Shown here: positions 35,272-43,615 of the stretch, piece by piece | How positions within the stretch are numbered: position 1 is the stretch's first letter | How the letters are laid out: every line of letters starts with the position of its first letter | From: Methylobacterium sp. WSM2598 | GTDB lineage: Bacteria > Pseudomonadota > Alphaproteobacteria > Rhizobiales > Beijerinckiaceae | Assembly (NCBI RefSeq): GCF_000379105.1 | Contig: NZ_KB900609.1 | Span: 1,947,985 to 2,011,984 of the forward strand | Direction: 5' to 3' | DNA length: 64,000 bases | Program-made: the position numbers and the translations under genes | The notes under the pieces: generated by a model | Seen by the model: the letters and a program-made list of their open reading frames with translations, nothing else | Told to the model about the DNA's origin: nothing | The model's database searches: none

Positions 35272-35863
35272 GGGGCGCTTCCAGCCAACCAACACTGGAA
35301 GGGGATCGCTGCCCTGCCGCCGCTGCGCTGTTGCTCTACGCCTTCCCCGATCCGAATGGGCGCTTCGGTCGGGACGGGACGGTCCGGGGCCAGCGCACCG
35401 GCGGCACGGGCAGGGCGGGATTGCTGATGGCCTGCTCGGCCAGGTGCGCATGCGTCTCCGTCCTGCCAATCAGCCGAACGTCCACCTGTTATTCACTCCC
35501 TGCAATGCAGCACGCTATTATCATCGCTTATAGTAATCCTCGCCCCATGGCATATGACGAGCGCCCAACCGCGATGCCGTCGCGGCCGGGTGTGCCCTCC
35601 TTGGGCGTTTCCTCCCTAGACTTCGGGCCGCTCGCGAGGGCGGCCTTTTTCTTTTCTGAGCGCGGTCCCCATATTCGGTAGGCTCGACTGCCTGCAAGCC
35701 CGACGCACCCACAATCGGGTAAACTAACGCGCGAAGCGGCATACTTCCTCACGCCGCCTCAAGCCTCCGGGGAGGTTGCAGCGGCAGGCGTGGCTTGTCT
35801 CTGCCCGGCAGGCAGCCAGCGACTTCACCCTCAGCGATGCAGCTGCGGCGGAGGCAGATAGCT
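35272..35863. other. Intergenic upstream of the glycosyltransferase operon
   Basis: No gene is supported. It is AT-richer from about 35480 to 35730 and holds one intrinsic terminator (35626-35655). The promoter of the operon at 35864 is probably in the last 150 bp. Confidence 0.45.
35626..35655 (+). terminator. Intrinsic terminator
   Basis: GGCCGC-TCGCGAGG-GCGGCC stem-loop followed by TTTTTCTTTT. It reads rightward, but there is no clear gene directly upstream, so it probably ended a gene now lost. Confidence 0.7.
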
Positions 35864-37171
35864 ATGTCGGTTCCCGCGCGCCGCATGCTCCTCGTCAGCT
35901 TCGGAACCAGAGGCGACGTACAGCCCTTCTGTGTGCTCGGCCGCGAGCTGCAGGCGCGGGGTCACGCCGTCCGCATCTTGACCACCAGCGACTACGCCGG
36001 GCTGGTACGCCGCTTCGGTCTTGATCCCGTCACCATGGGAGTACCCTTTGCCGAGGTGCTGCGCGACCCGGCCTTCGACGAGCTGTTTCGCAGCAATTTC
36101 GTACCCCGGTCCGGCCTGCTGCGAAATGTGCGTGCCCTTGCTGGCCGGGTCGAGGCGCAAATCACTGACCTCATGCTCGGCGCCCTTGACGAGGTCGGCC
36201 GGGCCGACCTCGTGGTTTACAACAGCTTTGGGTTCTTCGCCGGAGCCATCGCGCGCGCGAGGGGCATCGCATCCTTGCTGGTGATGTGCCAGCCCCTGTT
36301 GCCAACAACGCGGGAGAGCCTCTCACTGTTCGGCGGACGTAACCTCGGGCGAGTCGGCAACCGCCTTTCCTACGAGGTGTTTCGCCTGCTCACGCCCTTG
36401 ATGCACGGCCCGCTGCGGGCGCTGCGGCGCTGCGGCGTGGGTGGAGACCTGCACCTGCTCACGAACCCGGTCACGCACGGCCTTTCCGAAACACCCGTGG
36501 TGCTCGCCTACAGCGCCGCGCTGAGCCCGCCCGCCAAGGACTGGCCCGTTCCGGCGACGCAGACCGGCTTCTGGTTCCGGGAGCAGGATCCCGCAGCAGC
36601 GCTGCCCGAGAAGATCCGGCATTTCCTCGATACCGGACCTCCGCCAGTCTACATCGGGTTCGGCTCCATGCTCTGGGGCGCCAAGCGCAACACCGAGGTG
36701 GTGCGGCGCGCGCTCGACCTCTGGGGCGGGCGGGCGATCCTTCACACGGGGTCGGGCAGGCTCGCCCTTGCCGGCCCGATGCCGGACGACCACACTGCTG
36801 AGAACCGCATCCTACCGATCCAGGAGAGCGACCATGCCTTGCTCTTTCCCCATGTCGCCGCGGTCGTTCACCACGGCGGAGCGGGAACGACGGCCGCGGC
36901 GCTTCGGGCCGGGCGGCCGAACGTGGTGCTGCCGGTGCTGGGCGACCAGTTCTACTGGGGTCGCCGCGTCGCCGAAGTTGGAGCGGGCGAGGCTCCCGTG
37001 GCGCTCGGCCGCGTGACACCGGAGGACCTCGCCGGGCGGATCGCCCGAGCTGCGGCCGGAACTCGCTCTGCGGCTGTGGTGGCGATCGCGACGGCGATGG
37101 CGCGCGAACCGGGAGTCAGCGCCGCCGCGGACCTGATCGAGCGGCACACCGCGCGCGCGGGGGCGACCTGA
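35864..37171 (+). CDS. Glycosyltransferase (YjiC / GT1-GT28-like)
   Basis: The protein has 435 residues from the ATG at 35864 (GGAGG at 35850-35854). The N-terminal donor start MLLVSFGTRGDVQPFCVLG is typical of MGT-type enzymes. The C-terminal domain has PPPVYIGFGSMLWGAK and HHGGAGTTAAALRAGRP with nucleotide-sugar binding residues and VLGDQFYWG. It would transfer a sugar to a lipid or small-molecule acceptor. Its TGA overlaps the ATG of a methyltransferase, and a second methyltransferase follows: a three-gene modification operon. Confidence 0.88.
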   Translation: MSVPARRMLLVSFGTRGDVQPFCVLGRELQARGHAVRILTTSDYAGLVRRFGLDPVTMGVPFAEVLRDPAFDELFRSNFVPRSGLLRNVRALAGRVEAQITDLMLGALDEVGRADLVVYNSFGFFAGAIARARGIASLLVMCQPLLPTTRESLSLFGGRNLGRVGNRLSYEVFRLLTPLMHGPLRALRRCGVGGDLHLLTNPVTHGLSETPVVLAYSAALSPPAKDWPVPATQTGFWFREQDPAAALPEKIRHFLDTGPPPVYIGFGSMLWGAKRNTEVVRRALDLWGGRAILHTGSGRLALAGPMPDDHTAENRILPIQESDHALLFPHVAAVVHHGGAGTTAAALRAGRPNVVLPVLGDQFYWGRRVAEVGAGEAPVALGRVTPEDLAGRIARAAAGTRSAAVVAIATAMAREPGVSAAADLIERHTARAGAT

Positions 37172-38124
37172 TGCCGCCATCCTGCCCAGTCACCGGTGAG
37201 CCCGCCGTGCGCCTCGTGCAATGGGTCAGCGCCCGCCACCTCACCGCCCTGTGGCGGCTCTTATTCCGGGCTGATCCGCGCTCAAGCTTCTCCGGCACGA
37301 CGCGCTTTGGCCTGTGGGAGTCGCCGACCGGCCTCCACTTCTTCGACCCGATGCGGGCGGGCGACGCGGACTTTTACGCGGCCTTCTACCGGAGCCGTGG
37401 CATGCGCCAGTACCTGCGGGACCCCGATCGTGACGAGTTTCGGACCGCAGCCGCCTACGTGCGGCCCGCCGACCGGGTGCTTGATGTCGGATGTGGTTTC
37501 GGGGCCTTCCGGCATCACGTGCCTCACGCGACTTACGTCGGGCTCGACCCGCATTTTGCTGGCGGGGAGGATCGTCCCTGGGCACGGGCAGAGCTCCTGA
37601 GCGACCATCTCGTGAGGCACGCGGGGAGCTACGACGTCGTCTGTGCCTTCCAGGTGTTGGAGCACGTGACCGACCCGGTCAGCCTCATGGCTGAGATGGC
37701 GCGGGCCGCGCGGCCGGGCGGCCTCGTCATTGCCGGCGTGCCGCACGTCCCCTCGGCGCAGACCGGCATTCCGAACTGGCTCACCAACGCCGTGCCCCAC
37801 CACCTGACATGGTGGACCAAGCCGGCTTTGGTGGCGCTCGCCCGCCGCGTCGGACTGACCGACGCCATCGTGCGGGAATCCGTATGGTCTCGTGGCGATG
37901 TCTTCGTGCACTGGATGGCGCGCCTCTCGCCCGTGCGCTGCCGCGCGCACTACTACCGCCACGCTTGGTCCTGGTACGCTGCGGCCCTGGTCGGAGCGCT
38001 TGGCGGAGTCGTCGCGGCGTCCTTCCTACCCCTACCAAAGCCGGGAACGGACGAGGGCGTCGCCCTGCTGCTAGTCGCTCGGCGCACCGTTGATCTCTCC
38101 ACTGACTTGCAGGACACCCCATGA
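37171..38124 (+). CDS. SAM-dependent methyltransferase, first of a tandem pair
   Basis: The protein has 317 residues. SAM site: RVLDVGCGFGAFRHH near residue 105, then YDVVCAFQVLEHV (motif II) and RPGGLVIAGVPHVPS. A conserved N-terminal CPVTGEPAVRLVQWVSARHL precedes it. The C-terminal WYAAALVGALGGVVAA may be a membrane segment. It overlaps the glycosyltransferase stop by one base and the next gene by 4 nt. Confidence 0.88.
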   Translation: MPPSCPVTGEPAVRLVQWVSARHLTALWRLLFRADPRSSFSGTTRFGLWESPTGLHFFDPMRAGDADFYAAFYRSRGMRQYLRDPDRDEFRTAAAYVRPADRVLDVGCGFGAFRHHVPHATYVGLDPHFAGGEDRPWARAELLSDHLVRHAGSYDVVCAFQVLEHVTDPVSLMAEMARAARPGGLVIAGVPHVPSAQTGIPNWLTNAVPHHLTWWTKPALVALARRVGLTDAIVRESVWSRGDVFVHWMARLSPVRCRAHYYRHAWSWYAAALVGALGGVVAASFLPLPKPGTDEGVALLLVARRTVDLSTDLQDTP

Positions 38125-39056
38125 CGACCCCACCCTGTCCCGTCACGGGCGAACCAGCGGTCCGCCTCGTGCAGTGGGTGAGCGCGCGCCTGCTCGCGGA
38201 CCTCTGGCGCTACACGCTGCGGGTCGATGTGCGCCCGAGCTTCCGCGGCGCAACGCGCTTCGGCCTGTGGGAGTCGCCGACCGGCCTCTACTTCTTCGAC
38301 CCCATGCGGCAGGGGGATGCCGGCTTCTACACGACCCTCTACAGCCGTCTGAATATCCGCCACTACCCGCGCGAAGGACACCCGCGGGCCGAGTTCCGAC
38401 TGGCCGCCCGCCACGTTGCGGCGGGCAACCGGGTGCTTGATGTTGGCTGCGGCTTCGGCGCGTTCCGCCACGAGGTGCGCCACGCCGACTACACGGGTCT
38501 GGACCCGCACTTCTCCGGCGAGCCCGGCGCGTCCTGGGCCCGGATCGAGAACTTGGACGACCACCTGCGGACGCATGCCGGCCACTACGACGTGGTCACC
38601 GCTTTCCAGGTGCTAGAGCACGTCGAGCAGCCGGTGGCGATGGTAGAGGCGATGATGCGGGCGGTGCGACCAGGTGGCACCGTGATCGTCGGAGTGCCGC
38701 ACGTGCCGGCGGCGCACACCCGGATCCCGAACTACCTGATCAACGCGGTGCCGCATCACCTCACGTGGTGGACAAAGGCGGCGCTGGAGGCGGTCGCAGC
38801 CCGCGCGGGTCTGGTCAGCGCCGCGGTCGAGATCGCGCCCTGGAGCGACGTGGATGCGATCGTGTACTGGATGGAGCGCTGCTCACCGGTGAAATGCCGC
38901 CAGGTTCATTATCGGCACTCCTGGGCGTGGCACGCCTCCGCGCTGATCGGCTTCATGGGTGGGTTCGTGATGCGGAAGCTCAAGCCGGAGCCGTTCCGCC
39001 CCGATGATGAGGGTGCATCACTGCTGCTGGTGGCGCGCAAGCCCGCAATCGCATGA
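38121..39056 (+). CDS. SAM-dependent methyltransferase, second of a tandem pair
   Basis: The protein has 311 residues and is clearly paralogous to the preceding gene along its whole length: CPVTGEPAVRLVQWVSARLL, RVLDVGCGFGAFRHEVRHAD, YDVVTAFQVLEHVEQP, PHHLTWWTKAALEAV. It thus arose by tandem duplication. The C-terminal hydrophobic segment is ASALIGFMGGFVM. Divergence outside the SAM site suggests a different acceptor position on the same product. Confidence 0.88.
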   Translation: MTTPPCPVTGEPAVRLVQWVSARLLADLWRYTLRVDVRPSFRGATRFGLWESPTGLYFFDPMRQGDAGFYTTLYSRLNIRHYPREGHPRAEFRLAARHVAAGNRVLDVGCGFGAFRHEVRHADYTGLDPHFSGEPGASWARIENLDDHLRTHAGHYDVVTAFQVLEHVEQPVAMVEAMMRAVRPGGTVIVGVPHVPAAHTRIPNYLINAVPHHLTWWTKAALEAVAARAGLVSAAVEIAPWSDVDAIVYWMERCSPVKCRQVHYRHSWAWHASALIGFMGGFVMRKLKPEPFRPDDEGASLLLVARKPAIA

Positions 39057-39195
39057 TCGATCCGCCTTAAGGTGCACTTAATGCACCAGTTGTGTCTGCA
39101 TGGGCATTCCCATACGAACTCTTGGCAAGACAGCGAAAACCCGCCTGTATGAGGTACTTTCGGCTTACGAACGTTGACTTATGCGGATCTCATTC

Positions 39196-39296
39196 GACAT
39201 CCGGTTGATTGCTTCGCAATGCGGATGTCGGCGTCGCTCAGGCGCCGCGCAGGCTTGTGATCCGGGATCCGCTTCGATCAAGCGGATCCCGGATCA
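39196..39296. repeat. Palindromic repeat, locus D
   Basis: First hairpin GACATCCGG...GCGGATGTC, linker TCGCTCAGGCGCCGCGCAGGC, then 17-bp perfect arms TGATCCGGGATCCGCTT and complement around CGATC. The linker and core are the same as in locus C. It follows the methyltransferase operon. Confidence 0.85.
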
Positions 39297-39437
39297 TCTC
39301 CAAGTTAAGACCCAGGCTGCTCGAACTCCTGCGCCGGGGCGACACGCTGCATATGAGGTAGGTCAATCGAATCAGTCGCTACTCTAGGGACGTCTGCGGG
39401 GATCCGCGGGCTCACGCGCTGAGGCGTCATCGTCCTC

Positions 39438-39686
39438 GTGGTCACCAATTGTTTGACTTTGGACGGCGCCACTACGGATCCGAAACAGCAGGCCGTTAGG
39501 GACGCGCTGATCGGCTTTATGGCGGCGACTGTCCAGGCCCAGGCCGTTGCCACCGAGCAGGCCCAGCGCGCCGGTATCGAGCACGCCAGGGCTCGCGAGG
39601 ACGCCGACAGGGGACGGAAACTGAACGCCGGCCGGGATCTCGCTCGTGCCGGCGCTCTTCCTTCGCCGCAGTCGTGCGGTAGCTGA
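39438..39686 (+). CDS. Possible small helical protein
   Basis: The frame of 82 residues starts at a GTG. The centre (DPKQQAVRDALIGFMAATVQ and EQAQRAGIEHARARED) is helix-like and the C-terminal part less so. No family match and no strong ribosome binding site. Confidence 0.3.
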   Translation: MVTNCLTLDGATTDPKQQAVRDALIGFMAATVQAQAVATEQAQRAGIEHARAREDADRGRKLNAGRDLARAGALPSPQSCGS

Positions 39687-39991
39687 GACTGGTCGTGCCG
39701 CCGCGGCTTCTTCTCCCGGTTGCGGGATGGTACGGCAGGCGGCTGGGCTCCGAAGCGACCGGCGCTCCCATGGCCCGGCCGCCACCCTCAGGGTCTCGTG
39801 TCACGCAACGGCGTGCTCAAGCGAGACATTGGCGTGAAACACCAACTGTGGCCGGCGCCGAACGTCAGGCGGCACTCAGCACCCCATCAGGCCCTTATCG
39901 GGACCCAAGCGAGACACGCCTGAACTCAATCGCGAACCGGTGTGTAAACAAAACGACTGTCGGCAATACCCTCCCGCGAGACCATCCTGAC

Positions 39992-40205
39992 ATGCTCGTC
40001 GGATACGCCCGCGTCTCAACCCACGACCAGAACCTCGACCTCCAGCGCGATGCCCTCGCCCGCGCCGGAGGCCAGCGCGTCTTCGAGGAGAAGAAGTCCG
40101 GCACGGCGGCACCAAGCGACCCGAGTTCGAGGCCGCCCTCGCCTTATCTCCGTCCCGACGACGTGCGCGTGGTCTGGAAGCTCGACCGCCTCTCGCGGCC
40201 TTCTT
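39992..40205 (+). pseudogene. Serine recombinase (resolvase) N-terminal relic
   Basis: MLVGYARVSTHDQNLDLQRD is the start of a Tn3/Hin-type resolvase with the catalytic Ser. Farther on, TKRPEFEAAL is encoded in a different frame, and YLRPDD-VVWKLDRLSR returns to the first frame, so two compensating indels (near 40110 and 40143) have occurred. Sequence ends after LSR at a junction near 40205; the rest of the gene is missing. Confidence 0.75.
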
Positions 40206-40233
40206 GCCAAGCCCCTCCCGCGGCCAAGCCTCA

Positions 40234-40752
40234 CTATTTCGGATATCCCACGTAATAGATCCCGATGATGCCGCTGCTCGCATCACGGATCGGTTCGTAG
40301 CCGGTGATGTAGGGGTGGCCAAGAATATCGGCCTCTCCGAAATAGGCTTCGCCCTTGTTGATCGCCGCGATGGCCTTGCCCTTCGGATCCAGAATGGTCC
40401 CAACGGCGCGCGATCCGTCATCCTTCTTCACATTCGTTGAGACGCGGACGAATTCACCACCGCTCTTGACGAACAATGTTTCAGTTCCACCCATCTCCTT
40501 CTGCACGCTATCGACGAGAGTGAAGTCACCGTTCACTTTCGTCTGTCCGAAATAGAGAACCGGAACGGTCTTCCCGGCGACGGTGTCCTCGCCCTTTGCG
40601 CTCGGGGCTCCGAGGGTAGCGGCCTTCGACTTCAGGCGCTGCATGGCGGCCTGCACGTCCTCGGCGGGACCAGCGTAGACACTGGTAAGTATCGGAACGG
40701 CCGCGCTGGCCAGGAAAGCCAGGAGTGATAGGGTAAGCAAAGGCGCTTTCAT
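40234..40752 (-). CDS. Secreted single-Cache-domain protein
   Basis: The protein has 172 residues from the ATG at 40752 (GGGAG 6 nt upstream; an ATG 6 nt earlier would overlap that site). Signal peptide: APLLTLSLLAFLASAA. The rest resembles a Cache_3/Cache_2 ligand domain: VPVLYFGQTKVNGDFTLVD, GTETLFVKSGGEFVRVSTNV, GRAVGTILDPKGKAI-like AVGTILDPKGKAIAAI, PIRDASSGIIGIYYVG. It has no membrane anchor or signalling domain, so it is probably a periplasmic sensor accessory. Confidence 0.75.
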   Translation of the reverse strand: MKAPLLTLSLLAFLASAAVPILTSVYAGPAEDVQAAMQRLKSKAATLGAPSAKGEDTVAGKTVPVLYFGQTKVNGDFTLVDSVQKEMGGTETLFVKSGGEFVRVSTNVKKDDGSRAVGTILDPKGKAIAAINKGEAYFGEADILGHPYITGYEPIRDASSGIIGIYYVGYPK

Positions 40753-40896
40753 GGTCATCTCCCTTATTGTTAACGCGACATCCCCGTAATGGAGACGAAA
40801 AATCAGTCCCCCTGTGGCACTCGCTGGGACAGCCTCTCACGTTCTAGAGTGGGAGTTATGCAAATGGGCTGCCCTCGCGCGCGATTGAGCCAGCAG

Positions 40897-41115
40897 CTAG
40901 TAGCCGTGGCGGCGGTTAACACGCCGGGCCGTCCTTCGAGCCGACCGATGCGCAACTCCGGCCCTGGTCAGTGCCTTGATGACCAATCCGTCGGACACCT
41001 CACATGCTGCAACTCCGGCCGAAGAACTGCTGAGTGGAGTCGCCTTTGCTCCGCTCCCCAGCCCAAGCACAAGCGCCGCAGCAATAGACAATCCTGCAAG
41101 TTTCAGATAACCCAT
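40897..41115 (-). CDS. Small secreted protein
   Basis: The protein has 72 residues from the ATG at 41115 with AAAGGAG just upstream. Signal peptide: GYLKLAGLSIAAALVLGLG, cleaved near AKATP. The mature part is short and basic at the end (HRSARRTARRVNRRHGY). No family is recognised. The upstream arrangement (GGAGATGACTATG) mirrors that of the Cache gene. Confidence 0.55.
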   Translation of the reverse strand: MGYLKLAGLSIAAALVLGLGSGAKATPLSSSSAGVAACEVSDGLVIKALTRAGVAHRSARRTARRVNRRHGY

Positions 41116-41367
41116 AGTCATCTCCTTTGCCTCAATGCGATCCTGGAAATGAGCGCTGCTGTCCCACTATTTGCGCTTTTCTCGTGCACCGCTTGATCCA
41201 TTGAGACTCGGCCATTGCTCTGAGGGTCTGAACTCAATCAGCTTGACCGCATGAAGGGCCGCCGAGGGTCGGAAGCGGCTGTTAAGGCGCATCCTGCACC
41301 GGCGCGGGCGCATTGCCGGAGGCGAGGCGGCAAGCTCCCCGACACCCCCGGGCCGTACCGGGCCGCC

Positions 41368-41750
41368 ATGCTGACCGCCAACCCGATCGCCGATCCTGCC
41401 GCCCTGGTCTCCGCGTGGAGCCGCGGCCTCGCCGCCCTCTCCCCCGGCCAGCCGCCCTGCCCGGGGGCCGCCCCGACGAGTGGGCCACCAGCCTGGAGAA
41501 CTGCCGCCGCTTCGTCGACGAGTTCGGCGCCGAGGCGGCGCGGCTCGGCTGGGACGCGCTCACCCTGTTCTCGGTGCACCCGCAGGCCGGCATCGTCCGG
41601 GGCGACTGCTGCGGCGTGATGATGCCGTGCTCCTACCCGGTGTTCGAGCTGGCAGGGGCGTACCTGACGACACACCTCTGGACCTCGCGGAAGGCCAAGC
41701 CCTGGCGCTGCCGCGGCGTGACCGTCTGGGAGTTCGGGAAGGCGGCCTAG
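41368..41750 (+). pseudogene. Conserved hypothetical gene with a frameshift in a G run
   Basis: MLTANPIADPAALVSAWSRG...PPCPG is encoded in one frame. RPDEWATSLENCRRFVDEFG, ALTLFSVHPQAGIVRGDCCG and the end VTVWEFGKAA continue in another. The switch lies at a five-G run (41463-41467), so a single-base indel separates the halves. The product would be about 125 residues. A sequencing error is possible. Confidence 0.6.
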
Positions 41751-41803
41751 CGGGATCACGAACTCCGCCGTAGCCTGCGCCGATCAGGGCGCCGATCTCA
41801 CCC

Positions 41804-42238
41804 GTGCCGATCCGACCCGAGCACCGCGGCTTCGACCCGATCGACTGGCCCCGGCTCTCCGACGTGATCCGCTTCCTGTCCGCCGGCGGGCGCTGCGAGG
41901 GCTGCGGGCGGCCCCACCTGCAACGGGTCGCCTTCAGGGCGGGCGCTGGTTCGACGCCGCGACCGAGACGCGGCGCGACGGGCGCGGCCGGATCCTGCGC
42001 AGCCGCATGCTCCCGGAGGACCTGCTCCACACCGTCCGGTTCACCCGCGTGGTCCTGGCGACGGCGCACCTCAACCACGACACGGCCGACAGCGCGCCCG
42101 GCACCCTCGCCGCCTCCTGCCAGCACTGGCACATGCTGCACGACCGGCCGGAGCGGCGGCGCCGGTTCGCCCTGTTCAGCCGCAAGGCGGCGGGCGATCT
42201 CTTCCGCGGGCCATGCCCCTGGACGGAGAGGCGGCGCG
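41804..42238 (+). pseudogene. HNH-like protein, frameshifted
   Basis: FDPIDWPRLSDVIRFLSAGG followed by RCEGCGRPHLQRVA lies in one frame. From about 41935 the homologous continuation GRWFDAATETRRDGRGRILR, TVRFTRVVLATAHLNHD, CQHWHMLHDRPERRRRF is in another. A zinc-type CxxC and the AHLNHD...CQHWHMLHD block suggest an HNH nuclease fold, in which the usual second CxxC has become CQHW. A small indel near 41934 disrupts the gene. Confidence 0.6.
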
Positions 42239-42505
42239 ATGCCAGACAGACCCACGATCGGCGAGTTGTTCAAGCTCAAGGCCGTCACGGACGAGCAGGT
42301 GAAATCCGCAGTCGCCGCCTCCCTCGACGGCCCCACGCCGGGGCTGCGCCTGATCGCCGAAGGCGTCGCCGTGGACCTCGCGGCGGTGATCCCGGCGAAC
42401 GCCTACGCCCGGGAGGTGCTGGCCCTGACCAACGCCCTCGAGGCGCAGCGACGGATGGCGGTGCGCACCGCCATCCTGCTGGCGAGGGTGGAGGGAGGCG
42501 CATGA
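42239..42505 (+). CDS. Small conserved hypothetical protein
   Basis: The product is 88 residues: IGELFKLKAVTDEQVKSAVA, DGPTPGLRLIAEGVAVDLAA, RMAVRTAILLARVEGGA. An apparent relic paralogue lies at 33595-33862. It overlaps the next gene by 4 nt. I do not know its function; its neighbours suggest a phage- or island-derived cassette. Confidence 0.6.
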   Translation: MPDRPTIGELFKLKAVTDEQVKSAVAASLDGPTPGLRLIAEGVAVDLAAVIPANAYAREVLALTNALEAQRRMAVRTAILLARVEGGA

Positions 42506-42699
42506 GTGACGAGACCCCGACAGAGCCGCCGCGCAAGCCGGACAAGCTCGAACTGCGGATCGCTCGGCTCATCCAGGAGCGGATCTGGGACGTCTCTGGC
42601 CACCACCCGCTCGGCGATACCGATGCCCAGACCCTCGCCCGCGAGATCATCGCGCTGGTGACGGGGGAGCTGCGAGTGCCAACGCGCGACCCGTCCTGA
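42502..42699 (+). CDS. Small hypothetical protein
   Basis: The product is 65 residues, coupled to the preceding gene (ATGA): PDKLELRIARLIQERIWDVS then GDTDAQTLAREIIALVTGEL. Amphipathic helices; no known domain. Confidence 0.55.
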   Translation: MSDETPTEPPRKPDKLELRIARLIQERIWDVSGHHPLGDTDAQTLAREIIALVTGELRVPTRDPS

Positions 42700-42977
42700 C
42701 GATCGAGCGCCGGATCGCCGACGCCTCCCTGAACGAGGGATAGGGCGCGGGCCTGGACGTTGCCCTATGCCGGCGAGATCGAGGGCGTTGTGCACGCCGT
42801 GCGCCTATGGCGGGCGCGGCTGCCGCCCTGACACGGCCCGCGTAGCTCGCGCACGCTATCGCCGCGCAACGGACGCCGCCTACCTCTCCGCCTGTGAGCC
42901 GCCGCAACCCCCGCCGCGCCTCCACGAGCAGGCCGCGAGACCCCGCAGATGAGCGGAGGGCAGGGCCAGGACCACGA

Positions 42978-43145
42978 TCACTCGTGCTGGTCCTCTGGCG
43001 GAGGTTCGTAGTAGCCCCGAACAGCGATCCAGAACGCCCTGCGCTTAGAGGGTGTCAATTTCGCCAGGGCATTGTTGAGCTCCGCCAACCCCGCTCGCGC
43101 GAAGAGCTTTCGATCGGCGGCGGAGATTTTGGTTATGCTTGCCAT
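42978..43145 (-). CDS. Small hypothetical protein
   Basis: The product is 55 residues from the ATG at 43145 (GAGGAG upstream): ASITKISAADRKLFARAGL, LTPSKRRAFWIAVRGYYEP. It looks like a genuine compact helical protein of unknown role. Confidence 0.5.
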   Translation of the reverse strand: MASITKISAADRKLFARAGLAELNNALAKLTPSKRRAFWIAVRGYYEPPPEDQHE

Positions 43146-43615
43146 GATGCCGCTCCTCACTACAGGGGAGAACGCACGGAAGCAGGCTTGGTCCCGGCTT
43201 CATGCGTGGACAGGCGGAGGCATGGGCGAGACGTGCCGTGGCCGGATCTGCGGCAGAAACACGAATGGCCCGCCGTGGGCGGAGCCGGGCGGGCCGAAGG
43301 CATCCCCACATGATTGAGGATTGAAGGCATCGTGCACCCGCACGCCCGGGGCGATCGCGCGCCGCCCGCCTGCGGGCCTCGGACCGAAACCGACCTGCTT
43401 CGGGCGTTGCGTCTGGCAGGCCATCGGCTCCGGTTCAGGCCGACAGCGGACCGGCCCTGTTCAAGAAGAGGATTGAAGCCGCTATTGAGCGGGTCGGGTG
43501 GCGGACTTATGGTCCGTCTGATGCGCCACTAGCCCGGGCCGTGCTGTCGTGGCAGGGTATGCGACAACATTCGGAGTATTCAGATGAGGCAGTTCGACCT
43601 CACAGCACTCTTCGA
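43146..43615. other. Intergenic
   Basis: No supported gene. It contains the promoter region of the binding protein at 43616 and nothing else I can name. Confidence 0.4.
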
